A DNA stretch of 64,000 nt. Origin: Sugiyamaella lignohabitans. Taxonomy: Eukaryota; Ascomycota; Dipodascomycetes; Dipodascales; Trichomonascaceae. The notes beneath the pieces were generated by a model, which worked only from the letters and a program-made list of their open reading frames with translations, was not told where the DNA came from and made no database searches. A program made the position numbers and the translations under genes. The stretch is from NCBI RefSeq assembly GCF_001640025.1, contig NC_031674.1, forward strand, positions 1,054,001 through 1,118,000. Reading direction: 5' to 3'. Positions 1 through 11,733 of the stretch are shown here, piece by piece (position 1 is the stretch's first letter; the number at the start of each line of letters is the position of its first letter).

Positions 1-485
1 GCAACTGTTGTCAGTTCCTGCTCTCTATCAATGATATGTGCCACTTGGGGTCCATATACTCTTAATAGAATCCGCTGTGGAACTTTGGTATGATAAGTTC
101 GGTTGGTGCCATCGCTCTTATAACTCTTCTTGATCTGATCTTTGAGATAAGGAGGTGGGTCGACTGAGTAAACTGCGTTGGTTAATGCTCCTGAGATTCT
201 CGATACTATAATATCATTAGCCATGGCCAGTTCGACACGTTTCCATCTGGAAATACGCAGACCATGTGCTAATTTGACAATATCCTGTTTAAAGTACTCG
301 ACTGGCAGCCGATTGTCGAGAAAAAAGTTGACATGGGGCGTTTCGTCGTCGTTATTGGTCGATTCTAAACCTGACACTCCTGTCAACGAGTCATTACTGC
401 CCTGATGCGAATGGCTTCGGCGGAATTTGGGTCGGGATGTCATAGGCGTGGCAGCTGCGGTCGTCGTCAATACTGGTGGACTCAT
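1..485 (-). CDS. CKI1: Choline/ethanolamine kinase, N-terminal part (cut by left edge)
   Basis: An open frame on the minus strand starts at an ATG at 485-483 and stays open to base 1, giving about 161 residues. A low-complexity Ser/Thr start is followed by VNFFLDNRLPVEYFKQDIVK, then RISGALTNAVYSV and LLRVYGPQVAHIIDRE. These last two blocks are the conserved N-lobe of fungal choline/ethanolamine kinases (the SGALTN loop and the LLRxYG strand ahead of IDRE). The family phosphorylates choline or ethanolamine with ATP, the first step of the Kennedy pathway for phosphatidylcholine and phosphatidylethanolamine. The catalytic Brenner-type motif and the C-lobe lie outside the window. It could be the choline or the ethanolamine paralogue; the visible part does not decide. 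Confidence 0.82.
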   Translation of the reverse strand, partial: MSPPVLTTTAAATPMTSRPKFRRSHSHQGSNDSLTGVSGLESTNNDDETPHVNFFLDNRLPVEYFKQDIVKLAHGLRISRWKRVELAMANDIIVSRISGALTNAVYSVDPPPYLKDQIKKSYKSDGTNRTYHTKVPQRILLRVYGPQVAHIIDREQELTTV

Positions 486-651
486 GAGAAACTCGGATCT
501 TTTCTCCTCGATTTAGACTTTTATCGATTCAGGAAAATCTTGATATGGGTTAGGTCAAACCTGGGGTCGAACTGATAAGATTTGTTAGTGACATGGTCAA
601 ATGAAACTGGCCTGGAACGTCGTGGTGGGTCTTGGGCTGTTTAAGAGGGTG

Positions 652-702
652 TGCCTCCGGCGGCTGGGCTTCGTCCAGACCTGGTTGTGCTCGCTTCGCG
701 AG
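652..702 (+). repeat. GC-rich palindromic repeat, single decayed arm
   Basis: Left-type arm beginning TGCCTCCGGCGGCTGGGC. The first hairpin is damaged, and a GCTCGCTTCGCGAGC hairpin remains at the end. It lies about 170 bp upstream of the choline kinase start. Confidence 0.75.
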
Positions 703-1627
703 CTGTTTTGACGTGGGGACTGGTATTTGCGTCTGCATCACTGTAAAAATTTCTCGTTTTCACATGCCAGATTGGAGCCCATATGCTAATAGCACCTCTG
801 AATCGGGTGAATCAAGTGAATCCAGTTTTTATATCACTGATATCCAGAATGATTTCGACTTCTTATCGAAGTTCCATAGAAGCAAAGTCTCTTTCATAAT
901 TTCTACAATTATTTTGACTTCAGCTGATCCAGTTCAAAAGTGCCCGCTATAGCATCTGATTAAGTCCTGGCAGTGAGTTTCCCTTGAGTTCTGCTATAAC
1001 AGCCAATCCATGGCCAACTCTAGCTTGCTATACCTTCCATCACTTCTTATTTTTACTTACGAATATAAAATGAATTCGAAAAAATGATGCAAAATATGTC
1101 GATCTACTGAAAAGTCAGGAGGGAAACAGGAGCGGGCGATGCCCGTTATTTAAATGATAAGGCTATCTCTGACCATCTGTCTTGTGATCAGTAACCCTTA
1201 TTGGGCGATAGGCAGCATTTCGGATGTTAGGGTAATGCTATCAGCCGATGGAGGTAGATTACATTAACTCTCCAAATTAGATTAATTTCGATGCTAAATG
1301 CTATTATAAATGGCCATAGATAGAAAATAGTCAAATATATTCAGCTCCTGACGTGCAAGTGTAATTTCAAGTACGGGATTCGGCTGACTGATTCCTGCAA
1401 AGTATCCAGGTGGTCATGTTTTTCCTGTGAAATAGCACTATCTCCGGATAGAGCAACGAGGAGACCATTATTAACACTTTGCAAGGAAAAAGGGGACCTT
1501 TTTTCCGTCGGAAGAGCCGTTATCGCACTTGGCAGCATGCAGATCCAGCCAAAAGATAACGCATGTTAAGCGAGCCGATCGGTCCCCATGAGGCAATTGA
1601 TCGCCAAACGGCGACGCAGGGTCCACC

Positions 1628-1765
1628 TGCCTCTCTCGGCTGGGGCGATGCCCCAGGCCCCGTAACTCCTGCTTGGCAGGGGACAGCTGGAACCGTCGAC
1701 GCAACGACTCGAGCGCAGCGAGAGGAGCCGGGGGGTCTGGGGCGCAGCCCCAGCCGCTGGAGGCA
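1628..1765. repeat. GC-rich palindromic repeat, two arms
   Basis: The left arm starts TGCCTCTCTCGGCTGGGG and carries a CTGGGGCGATGCCCCAG hairpin. The right arm runs from CGACTCGAGCGCAGCG to GGAGGCA. It lies 33 bp past the stop codon of the minus-strand 745-residue gene and is preceded by an AGGGTCCA motif at about 1618. Confidence 0.85.
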
Positions 1766-1797
1766 TAGGGGCACCACGGAGGAGCCAATAAATTAGA

Positions 1798-4035
1798 TTA
1801 TACGATGTTGGAGAAGGTATGGCGCATTTCGTTGCGTTTGGTGTAGCGGTTGCGGGGAACGACGTGGTCGAGACTGGGTGTGATTTTAGTGCCGTTGCTG
1901 GCGGGGGAGGGTTGTGGTTGGGAGAACGATTGCGACTCGGCGGCAATGTCAGGAGGACTGCTGTGGATGTTTTTTGCGGTATTGTTGTTGTTAGAGGTTT
2001 GTCGAGTGGCTGGTAGATTAGTCGTACTGGGTCGGGGATGATGTGAGGACCGGTCTGAGTCTTGTGTGTTGGGTTGAGCTGTGTGATTATGGGGAGAGAA
2101 GACGTCTTGAGACCCGTTTTGCTTGTCTGACCGATTGGAGTTGTTTTGAGGAGTGCTTGATTGCACGACTGAGAGCTGAGACACTCTTTTCTCTGACGAG
2201 ATAGACACATCTGCATTGCGAGGAATCGAGCTTCGCGGTTCGCGAAGATTAGAAAATTCGCCTTCTGAATCGCTATCTTCGGAAATTAATATAGCCTCAC
2301 TCATAGGATCGGTGATGGGCGGTACAGACGGTTCTAAACGGGCACTTTTCGTTCGTGGTGCAGAGCTGAACTGCGATTTTGTGGGTGGCTCTATGTTGAT
2401 ATCTTGAGATAACATACTATCAGTTGACAGCTTTCTTTTAGTATGATGGGAGCTGGGATCGAGGGGGGTGTTTTGTCGTACAATATTAAATAGCTTTTTG
2501 CGTTGAGGGTTCTGAGGTACTGCTGCAGATGTAGGTATGGAATGCCGGCTTTCCTCACGTTCAGGTCTGGAAAATTCTCCAGACGCTTGTCTACTTGCTT
2601 TTGCTGCTTGTGGGTGTGGTTGCACTCTGGGACTGTCATTTCTTGCTTCATAGGAAGGTTTTCCGTATGTACGACTAAAGCTTTCTGAGACTGTGCGGTC
2701 AAAATCAACCGGTGAAGAATTCCTCCTTCGAGACGTCTCAGTAGCTCTTGCTTTTTTCTCGTCAAATGCATGAACTAGTTCTCTCATCCTCGCAATCGAC
2801 ACCTCCTCATCTTCATCCACAGCTTGAGCTTCAAGAGACGACAGATCTGCCCTGTTCAATCCTTGATTTTGCTCCGTTTTCACAAATTCCCAGCTCTCCA
2901 TATAATAATAAATAATAGCATCCCAGCCTGAGACAAAATACCGTGAGTATAGCTTCTGAATTAAGTGAGCCGCTGTAGAAGAGTCGTCAATAATTCTACA
3001 CACTCTCTGAGTCCTTCGTTCAAAGTCTGGATGCGAATTATCGGGCAACATGTCAAACCACAGCTTTTCAGCATCTGCCAGTAGAGCATCTGAACTTGCT
3101 CCTTTCTCACTTCCTCTTCTATTAACTGATTTGAGATATATCAGTGACAACCGTAGGATATACTCATATGTGGTGAGACCAAGTAGTATATCGTCTTCAA
3201 TTCCCTTCATAAACGAGTCTTGTTCCAGTCTCATAAATTCATCTATATAACCCAAGAGCTCAATTATGGTCGACATGGTTGTAATAGTTTCAATGCTGTT
3301 TTTTCGAACTGAAGATTCGTCAAAGCTCTGCCAGTATCGGTCTAGTTCCCAATGACCAGGTAACAGATACAGGAGTAGTATTTTGCTGAGATTGAGTTTC
3401 ATTACCGCCAATTGACTTGGGTTGACATCAGTGGAATATGTTTCTTGGAATTCTCGAATATCTATAGGTAAATAGCCCCTCATTTTGGATGTTGCTGAAA
3501 CTGTCGACCTAGGAAACAGTACAACCCAGTTCTTCATGAACAATGTTATAACCTGGCGCAATAGCACAATGTCCAATTTCTCGCTTCCTGACAAAAGCCG
3601 TTCATCAACATTGATAGCTAAATAAACGCCAGTATGTGATTCCATCTGCGAACTACTTTTAAAGAAGCCTCTTGCCGCCATGAATCTATCGAACAGGGCC
3701 TCACTAGTATCAGCGCCGTTCTCAACTGCTTCATCAATAATGACGTCCCATCGGTCTCTTTGAGGAGCTTCATTGATACCTTCACTTTCATAGCTGCCCA
3801 TTGAATCATCATCACTCTCATTAGACACTGAGGAGAATCTGGCATAATTGTTTATCCAGTCACTATCGTCAGGTCGCGACGAGGCTGGTTTATGGCGACT
3901 GTATGATGCGTTAACATTGGTGAATTGACCTGACGACCTCAATGATCTTCTGCGACCAGTTGATCTGGTGCTAATTCTCGACCTTCCAGATCTCTCTCCA
4001 GGACCATCTGAAAAGTCTGAATCCGACATTGACAT
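1798..4035 (-). CDS. Unrecognised Ser-rich protein, 745 aa
   Basis: A single uninterrupted frame from ATG 4035-4033 to a stop at 1798. Residues about 1-100 are Ser/Arg/Asp-rich and look disordered. Residues about 100-410 are a predicted helical, well-composed domain with many Leu, Trp and Tyr residues (for example the LLLYLLPGHWELDRYWQSF stretch and a DAIIYYYMESWEF stretch). Residues about 430-745 are low-complexity, rich in Ser, Asn, Gln and Pro, with basic patches (RKKLF, KRKLS) that could serve nuclear import. I do not recognise the family. The folded central block could be a helical dimerisation or scaffold domain, and a nuclear role is only a guess from the basic Ser-rich tails. A GC repeat sits directly behind its stop codon. 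Absence of introns and codon use like its neighbours support a real gene. Confidence 0.8.
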   Translation of the reverse strand: MSMSDSDFSDGPGERSGRSRISTRSTGRRRSLRSSGQFTNVNASYSRHKPASSRPDDSDWINNYARFSSVSNESDDDSMGSYESEGINEAPQRDRWDVIIDEAVENGADTSEALFDRFMAARGFFKSSSQMESHTGVYLAINVDERLLSGSEKLDIVLLRQVITLFMKNWVVLFPRSTVSATSKMRGYLPIDIREFQETYSTDVNPSQLAVMKLNLSKILLLYLLPGHWELDRYWQSFDESSVRKNSIETITTMSTIIELLGYIDEFMRLEQDSFMKGIEDDILLGLTTYEYILRLSLIYLKSVNRRGSEKGASSDALLADAEKLWFDMLPDNSHPDFERRTQRVCRIIDDSSTAAHLIQKLYSRYFVSGWDAIIYYYMESWEFVKTEQNQGLNRADLSSLEAQAVDEDEEVSIARMRELVHAFDEKKARATETSRRRNSSPVDFDRTVSESFSRTYGKPSYEARNDSPRVQPHPQAAKASRQASGEFSRPEREESRHSIPTSAAVPQNPQRKKLFNIVRQNTPLDPSSHHTKRKLSTDSMLSQDINIEPPTKSQFSSAPRTKSARLEPSVPPITDPMSEAILISEDSDSEGEFSNLREPRSSIPRNADVSISSEKRVSQLSVVQSSTPQNNSNRSDKQNGSQDVFSPHNHTAQPNTQDSDRSSHHPRPSTTNLPATRQTSNNNNTAKNIHSSPPDIAAESQSFSQPQPSPASNGTKITPSLDHVVPRNRYTKRNEMRHTFSNIV

Positions 4036-4992
4036 TAGATCATGAGATTCACATTAAAAGTACGATATCTAAGTCTAAATGCAGATTCACCAATATGTCT
4101 GACTGTAATATTCTTCTATCGCGATACCTCGCATTTTTCGGATCTTTTGCCAAAACGATCTGAACGCAAAGTGACTTTAATTTGGGTAGAATTGGAACGA
4201 GAAATGGAACTGATAAAGTATCTTGATCGCATTAGACAAATCATGAACTTCTACTGAAATGTTAACGCACTCTACCATGTCCAAGCTGACTTTTCAAAAC
4301 GCATAATACGAGTGTCTGTTTTTTGTAGATGTAAGTCGGTAGGTAGTCTAATGGGATTGTCAATAGAATCCCCCAATATATACTTAGACAAGGGTCAATT
4401 TAGATAAAAGTTGTGCAAATGCAAATGCAAATGCAATTCTTTCTTCTCTATGAAATCAGAAAGGTTGTTTGTAAATCTGGGTCCTTCTCAATTTTGTCTA
4501 TAACCTAAACCGATATTTATCATCAGTCCGCTAAAACCGCATTCCCCAATTTTTTGTCGGAGATAATCTGGGGCTAGATCACTCACCGGTAGTCCGACGG
4601 ACAGCGGAATAACGCAGTTTGGTTATAACGGTATCAAGGTGTATATCTAATCAATTGCTGGCTATTGGAATAACGAAAACCCCGATTTAAAAATTGCATA
4701 CCCCGCCCCTTCTATCATGCAGTGAAAAATTGCCCACACTTGAGAGGCATATAAATTTCAGGCATTCTCCACCACTAAGGAAGACGCTAGTAATCTATTA
4801 CGACAGCGCCACCTTTTAGCCAGCCAGCCAGAAGTTTTCTTGTTACAAGTTCTTGTGGTGTTGATTTAAAATAGCATTGCTTACTCTGCATTAAAGTTCT
4901 TGTTGAAAAATTAGCTCTCAGTTGTCAATGTACAACTCCTGAGCTCTGACATATAACAGCTCTTCTCCCGACGGCTTGCTAGATCTTTGACA
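4036..4992. other. Intergenic region between 745-aa gene and UPS1
   Basis: Divergent promoter region of about 950 bp. It is AT-rich, with a short imperfect repeat of ATGCAAATGCAA near 4417-4437. I see no RNA gene, no GC repeat and no supported coding frame. Confidence 0.5.
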
Positions 4993-5783
4993 ATGGTTCT
5001 CAGTTATAAGACTGAACACGAATTCAAGTAAGTTTTTTCTTTGTTTTTACCTGTTTTCTCTTTGTTGTTACCTATATCCTTTATTTGTTCTGTCTTCCAA
5101 TGCTGGCAGAACAGCGTTGACTTTGCTTGCCACACATTTCACATGTGAAATGAGCCTCGTTCAGACGACTTGTCATGGTTTACCAATAGACAAAGGTAGA
5201 ATTATCGTATTAATATGGTACCAATACTAACTAGGACAGTTTCAACTTTTCAACAGCCAGCTTGGCTTATTTCAATAAATACCCGAATCCATTTTCCTCT
5301 CATGTGATTTCGGCTGATACTATTCGTCAATGGGTCGATGACAAAGGACGATTGCATTCTGAAAGATTGATTCTTAAAAGAGGCAGACTACCTAAATTTG
5401 TCAAGCCCTTTCTGAAAGGCATATCGGATTCTTGGATTCTCGAGACTTCTGTAGTTGATCCCAAGAATGCCTCATTACAGAGCTGGACTCGTAATTTGGA
5501 CCATACTCGTTTGCTCAAAGTAGAGGAGATTACTGTGTATAGAGCCAGCTCGTTGCAATCTCCTGTCACTCACATGACCAACAATATGTCTTTTGTATCC
5601 AATTTCGGTGCTTGGGGTTTGAAAGACCGCATCGAGCACTGGAGTTATAAGGAATGCAAAGACCGCATAGCCTTTTCACGAAAAGGCATGTCATTTGTGA
5701 TGGAACAGCTACGAGCTAAAGGAATCAAAGCATACTCTCAAATGCAAGTCATGGGTCTCATTGAGACTCATGACGTCTGGTAA
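4993..5783 (+). CDS. UPS1: PRELI/MSF1 family lipid transfer protein Ups1
   Basis: Two exons, 4993-5027 and 5240-5783, joined over a 212-nt intron (donor GTAAGT at 5028, branch TACTAAC at 5225-5231, acceptor CAG at 5237-5239). The product has 192 residues. The splice choice is fixed by family alignment: MVLSYKTEHEF joins to NFNFSTASLAYFNKYPNP, which keeps the exact spacing of yeast Ups1. Downstream, SADTIRQWVDDKGRLHSERL, RGRLPKFVKPFLKG and WTRNLDHTRLLKVEE are the signature blocks of the PRELI/MSF1 domain, which fills the whole protein. In yeast, Ups1 works with Mdm35 in the mitochondrial intermembrane space, moving phosphatidic acid from outer to inner membrane for cardiolipin synthesis. A nearer acceptor at 5256 would break the frame and the alignment. 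Confidence 0.9.
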
Positions 5784-7035
5784 ATCAGACCATCACTGGT
5801 CTACGACCGCTGCAGCATTTTCCAAAAAAAGCATGAATGAATTAACGACCCTCCTCTTATTTAACCTTATCAGTTCTTGTATATAGCTATGCCTTTTATT
5901 TTTATTTTTTATTTTATTATTTTTTGCACCCAGGTAAATAAAAATTACAGGGTTGAAGGAACATAGTCAGAGATAGTGCCTCATTGTTGCATGGAAGGCT
6001 ACCATATCGTTTAGTATCTCAGTGACAAGTAGCATTGCTGTTTGTCAAATATTCAGGTGGGGTATCCTTCCTCTACAGTTCTTTTTCCGTATCAAACATA
6101 GTAGCATCTTGCCTCAAGAATAATATTAATCAGTTTTCTGCTCCGACATGCTACTCTATGCGCTGATCAACCTGCTGCAGCTGGTGGTGCGTACATGAGA
6201 TTCCACCCCTGAGCATTTGCAGTACAGGTCGCGGGAGGCCGTTATACACCTGTCGAGTTACAATTTTGGATTTATATTCTCGTCAAGAAAAGTAAGTATC
6301 TGCTTAATCTGCACTTCTGTTACATGCAATAGGGGTATTCTGAATACAGGTAGTACACAGACGACAATTATTTCAGTCCTGACTTTGATCAAAGCACCTA
6401 AATCTACAAAAATAGAACAGGGATTGTTTTGTCCATTGTCTTTTCATACTCAATAAGTAAATAAATTCTGATTTAATTTTTTGTTTTATTTTTATATTAC
6501 CATTTTCTCTTTATTACTTCATCATTCGGTGGTCTAAGAAAAGGAAATGAAGAAAGATGCCTCATTTGAATTGACAGGGCCTGCATCGACATGGCTCTTC
6601 ACACTCTTAACTAAGAAAATTATATAATAGAATCCAGTTTTTATGCATGCCGCTCAACTTTCGTGCTGCCGGTATTGGTTTAAAGAATATCTAGTGAGTT
6701 GATTGGCTTCACATTGACTAATTGAACCACCTCTTGTGATATGTCTCATGCATTTGGCAGTCCTCTACAGCTTGGGCCTTTCGCTACCACATGCACAGCG
6801 ACTATCACAAATAGAAATGTATTTAACAGTAAGATATCCCTGCTCTCCGACTCTCTTTTTCCCTCCATAATATAAATAACCTTGTACACCCGCGACATCC
6901 ACTTGTTTTCCCATCCGCTTGCTACTCGTTCTGCCACATCACTCTTGTTACGATTCTGCTAGTAAACATTATCATTTAATATTATTGGCTTAATCCTGCT
7001 CAGTTAATACGTATAGCTTTGAATCTCTCTTCAAC
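5784..7035. other. Intergenic region UPS1 to RRM gene
   Basis: About 1.25 kb, AT-rich, with poly-T runs after UPS1 (5890-5930). Short frames here lack ATG starts, domains or neighbours in frame. I see no RNA gene and no GC repeat. Confidence 0.5.
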
Positions 7036-8749
7036 ATGACTTCTTCTTCTTCTTCTTCTTCGGATACCTGTAAGTAGCCTCAAAGTTCTCCTTTCGAGTC
7101 GAATATGAACTCTAGATGAGTAGAAACTTTTACTTGTCAAAATAGCTTTCTTATTTTCTGACTTTGCCTCTTATTTTCCTTTTCTTATTTGTGTTTAATG
7201 CTATTAAACGTAGATGAGGCAGGTTTTTGAGGCAAAATTGTGCAGCATATCACTATGAGGCCGTTTATGCATGAGATCAGCAACGTCCCCTAGCAGGTCT
7301 TATCATAGTGCATTATGCAAGATAGAGTTGATCGAAGACTAACTTTATCCAGCGAGCACCGATATGGAAAGATGTAATCCTCGTGCCTGTGTTTTTGTAG
7401 CCAGTTTGACATCGGTTCTTCCTGACGACCATTTGTGTAAATCTGTTACTGACCACTTTGAAAAGTGGGGAACCGTCAAAGTGGTCAAAGTCCTTCGCGA
7501 TTTGGCCAATCGCCCTTATGCATTTGTGCAGTACTCTACTGTCGAGGAAGCCAAACTCGCCATTGAACAGGCACAACGAACTGAATTAGATGGCCGTGCA
7601 ATTCGTTGTGAGCCTGCTAAAGTTAACCGTACCCTGTTCATCACTCCTGTCAGTGTTGAGAAGATTGGTAAATCCGAGCTTGAGGCTACACTATCCCGGT
7701 ATGGGGAGATAGAAGACATCACGCTAGCCAAATTCTCCCCTGCTATTCGAGCCCCTACCGAAAGTTGGTTTTGCCGTTTTGTCTATCGTGAAGATGCCAC
7801 TCTTGCATATGCTCATCTGCGATCTCATGAGGACTGGCATGCTGAGTGGGCTCAGAATTTGGAGCACGTTGTCGATGCAAACAAAGAGGTCATTGACAAG
7901 TACTCTGTTTTTATGGGAAGACTCAACTTCCACGTTACTGAAAAGCAGATTAGAGAAAGAATGTCTAGACATGGAGAAATTATTGAATGTATATTGGTAT
8001 CCAAAGAACCATTTATGTCACAAAATGAAGCCCTCGATTATGACAGACTCAATGCCTTTGCCTTTGTCAAATATGCCGACGAGCTTTCAGCTGCTAGAGC
8101 TATTGAAGAAGAAAATCACACTATCTTTCTTGACCGCACAATTCATGTCCAATATCGTGAATTCAACCATATTAAGAATCGGGGACGTCGAAGTTTGGGT
8201 CCAAGTCTGGAATTGGCTCCTCCTCCTGTCAATCTGCCCTCGCGGTTCACCACAATTAGTGTCATGACTCCTTGGCTCAACCCAGCGCTTGCTTTCAACC
8301 GGTTTAGTGTTGCACCTTTCCCACCACCTGGTTATATGGGACCTCGGGAATATCGTGAACCTCCTTCTTTTGGACCCAAAGGACGCTTCATAAATGATCC
8401 TCCTACAAGATTCCACAGCAGGCCTGACATGCGTGGCCCACCTATGAGAGGTCGAGGAGGTGGCCCTGGTGGCTCTGGTTTTCCTAGAGGGGGAAGTCCT
8501 GGAGGACGTGGCGGATTTGGCGGCCCTCCAAGAGGGGGTCGTGGTGGTGCTGGTCCTGGACCCAGACCCAGAGGGGGGTTTGAAAACCAACCCAGCAGCC
8601 GTGGTGGAATGAGGGAGAATACTGCACCTCCATTTAGAGGTGGTGGCCATGAGGGTCGTGGAGGCTTTAGGGGTATGGGTAGAGGTGATGCAGGAATGGG
8701 TACTCGTGGTGGTCGAGGTGGCCGAGGAGGACGTGGCAGACCACAGTGA
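7036..8749 (+). CDS. RIM4: RNA-binding protein with RRMs and RGG tail, Rim4-like
   Basis: Two exons, 7036-7069 and 7353-8749, around a 283-nt intron (GTAAGT at 7070, branch GACTAAC at 7337-7343, CAG at 7350-7352). The product has 476 residues. Exon 1 encodes a poly-Ser start (MTSSSSSSSDT), and exon 2 is in frame through its internal ATG at 7364. RRM1 is at about residues 24-100 with VFVASL as RNP2 and PYAFVQYS as RNP1. A second degenerate RRM-like part follows (TLFITPVSVEK). RRM3 is at about 195-275 (VFMGRL and AFAFVKY). From about 370 to the end there are Gly/Arg/Pro repeats (RGG boxes) that would bind RNA and may be methylated. The RRM1 text resembles yeast Rim4, a meiotic translational regulator, but Rim4 lacks such a long RGG tail, so the orthology is tentative. 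If the intron is ignored, ATG 7364 would give 461 residues. Confidence 0.78.
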
Positions 8750-9297
8750 TTTGTTCCAATTGTGTGGGCTTGCAATTTTACTACTTTTATTCTGTTTATC
8801 ATTTCATTCCTTTCGTACGTATCGTTTAATAATTTTTTTTTAATATAGTGTCAGTTTTTCTGAAAGTTTGCCAAATCTAGGTGTTCATGAGCTCAATTTC
8901 GTGCCCATTCTTTGAAAATAGGCAGTTGTGAAGATTCTGGTTTTTTTTAGGCCAAAGGTGATGATATAGTAAACCCTTTGGCTGAGACCTAGAGAGACCC
9001 ATTTTCGTTTTCATTTTCATTGATGAAGGTAAAAAGAATTCATTCGAATAAACAAGTTTATCATGAATCTATCGCACATCATGTATGTCAGGGGCTTATC
9101 AAGATTAGATAAAGATAAGCTAATGCTAGCTTGTCGATCAGCACATGACTTGTGTGAGATGATAGCGCCGCATGTTGTTAGTTGATGATCCAGGTTGCTG
9201 GGGTCGCCTCCTGATTCCTAATAGTTATCTAATCTCATTTGGGACTTGTCATCACAGTTACAAAACCAGAAGAAACTAATTATTTATTGTATTGAAA
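8750..9297. other. Intergenic region RRM gene to ATG7
   Basis: About 550 bp of AT-rich sequence forming the 3' region of the RRM gene and the promoter of ATG7. No repeat or RNA gene is visible. Confidence 0.5.
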
Positions 9298-11733
9298 ATG
9301 CCATTTGGGCCGTTCAAATCGTTCGTCGACGCGTCGTTCTTTCAAGAACTGTCGAGCAGAAAGTTGAATGAGCTGAAGCTGAGTGAGCACAAGATCCCAA
9401 TCCATGCTATCTACACCACACCAATTGCTACAAATAGAGAACCCACAGTTTCAGTAACGGGTTCTTCGTTTGATGAAGATGATGAATCTAGTCGAATCAG
9501 TTCGTAAGTAAAAGACAAGTATGGGTCTGCAGAACCCTCGTCAGTGGCTGGCTGACACCTAGAGGTTCTTGACATTGATTGAATACTGAATACTAACAAC
9601 ATGACTAAGAAACTCAGTGGAATATTTGTCACCTGGTTGGGTAACAAATTCGAATACGATTGAAGCTTTTAAGGAGATCAACAAAACGAAACTGATCCAG
9701 GATGAAGCAAGAGCGGTAAGTGGGAAGTTTTGTCATGTCAAATGTGATTTAAGGCCAGTTTTCTTCCTTGAGAAGGAATCAATATATCAATTCGAGCTCG
9801 ATAAGAAAGATTGTGACTATAAAGATATATATATGGTGGATCTGAGCAGGAACGCTAACTGATGTAGATTCTTGAAGCCATACAGGACGGAAGGGCACTT
9901 GATGATCCATCATTGTTGACCCAGTTTCATTTGATTGCATTTTCAGATCTGAAGAAATATAAATTCTATTACTGGTTTGCGTTCCCTGCCATTCCTTCGA
10001 CGCTGGATTCTGACGATGCACACAATACCCCTGTCAGCACATCGGAGAGTGAAGAGCTTAACAGTGTAATCGATCAATGGAGAGCGAAGACACCACGAAA
10101 CCAATGGGGATTCTTTCTACTTAAAAAGGTCAAGAAGTTGGTGGAATCGGCACCAGAAGACTCCGAATTGACTTCAGAAACAAATCCTGTTGAGTCTGGG
10201 GAAGGTTTACATTCATATGAAATTGCGGGCTTGTCAGAACACGAAGAATTCTGGAAAGATGTCTCTTTGGATGAAAGAATGGTGGGGTTTGCTGATCCAA
10301 GTACAATTCCCAATGTGCCAGGCTGGCCGCTAAGAAACTTTCTGGTTTTATTATCAATTGCATTCAGTATATCCAAGATATCGATTCTGGCGTATCGAGA
10401 TAATTCCGCCATAAAAACCAGTATCCCCAAGAGTTTCTGGATCAATGGAAAATCTATCAGTCTAGTTAGAGATATTGACGTGGGTGATGGTAGTATTTCA
10501 TTAGCCAAAGTAACAGGCTGGGAGAGAAACAGTTCCAACAAGTTAGCACCTAAACTATCAGATTTAGGGTCTCTGATTGATCCTAATCAACTTGCAGACC
10601 AGGCCGTAGATCTTAATTTGAAGTTAATGAAATGGCGGGTGGCTCCATCGCTGAATTTGGAAGTCATTAAACATAACTCTTGCTTACTTCTCGGTGCTGG
10701 CACTTTGGGAAGTTACATATCTCGAGCATTGCTAGGGTGGGGTGTTCGTAAAATCACATTTGTAGATAGTGGACGAGTGTCGTTTTCGAACCCAGTTCGC
10801 CAGCCGTTATTCAACTTTCAAGACTGCCTAAATGGTGGTGCACCCAAAGCTGCAAGAGCGGCTCAAGCTCTGAAAGAAGTATACCCATCAGTGGATTCGG
10901 CAGGCTATCAGATCGAGATACCTATGGCAGGTCATCCTATTACCAATGAAGAGCGTCAGAAGAGTGACTACGATCAATTAATCAAACTTATCGACGAGCA
11001 TGATACTATCTTCTTGCTGATGGATAGCCGAGAGAGCCGTTGGTTGCCAACAGTAATCGCCTCGGCCACAAACAAACTTGTTATCAATGTAGCACTTGGA
11101 TTCGACAGTTATGTTGTCATGCGCCATGGTGTTTCTCCTTCAGAACACCCACACTCTCCACACATTGGATGCTACTTCTGTAATGACGTTGTCACCCCGG
11201 TAGATGTGAGTTAATAATGGCGGAGCTCCAGTCTCTGGAAAGTTACTTGGGCCTAACTAACAATTAAACAGAGTATTTCCAGGCAGACATTGGACCAGAT
11301 GTGTACTGTAACTAGACCAGGGGTGGCTCTTTTAGCAGCTGCTCTAGCGGTGGAACTGCTGTCATCGGTTCTCCAGCATCCATTGAAAGCTTTAGCTCCT
11401 CCGTATAAAGGTGAAGAGGATGTAGATTCGGGTGATCAGAGCAGTTCAAATGATCCCACTGCTCTGAGTATTACTCCCCATCAGATTCGTGGGTTCCTAC
11501 ACAAGTTTGATGCTATGAAGATTTGGGGACCCTCTTATGACAAATGTTCTGCTTGTTCAGAGAAAGTTGTTGAACATTGGAAGAACGATGGATGGGAGTT
11601 CGTGAAGAAGGCTCTTAACGATCCGGAATACGTATCGGAGATTAGTGGACTTGCAGAATTGCAACGCCAGGCCCAGGAGCTTGAACTGGGTTCCATGGAC
11701 TGGACGAGTGGTTCAGAAGAGGAAATTAACTAG
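9298..11733 (+). CDS. ATG7: Autophagy E1-like enzyme Atg7
   Basis: Four exons: 9298-9503, 9610-9715, 9868-11205 and 11272-11733, giving 703 residues. Introns of 106, 152 and 66 nt all begin GTAAGT or GTGAGT, have CTAAC-type branch sites and end in AG; every junction restores the frame. Exon 1 begins with the FKSFVDASFFQELS block of Atg7. Exon 3 carries FSDLKKYKFYYWFAFP, WERNSSNKLAPK and the ATP-binding fold LLLGAGTLGSYISRALLG, with the FVDSGRVSFSNPVRQPLF loop. Exon 4 holds the active-site motif MCTVTRPGVA with the thioester cysteine at about residue 561, and GWEFVKKAL near the C-terminus. Atg7 activates Atg8 and Atg12 with ATP and passes them to Atg3 and Atg10, so it is central to autophagosome formation. 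The length is slightly above the S. cerevisiae protein. The acidic C-terminal end is typical. Confidence 0.95.

Larger units (their letters stand above)
486..1797. other. Intergenic region upstream of choline kinase
   Basis: About 1.3 kb without a convincing gene. It holds a decayed GC-repeat arm near 652-702 and a two-arm GC repeat at 1628-1765, otherwise AT-rich unique sequence. The open frames here translate the repeats or are short antisense frames. Confidence 0.6.

Noticed and set aside
1566..2216. Long frames across the GC repeats, such as 1566-2216, 14127-14588, 21453-22073, 48568-49015, 54011-54755 and 54752-55402
   Set aside because: They translate the repeat arms, giving the same strings (for example [11 protein letters not shown] and [11 protein letters not shown]) again and again in several frames and on both strands; there are no coding features outside the repeat.
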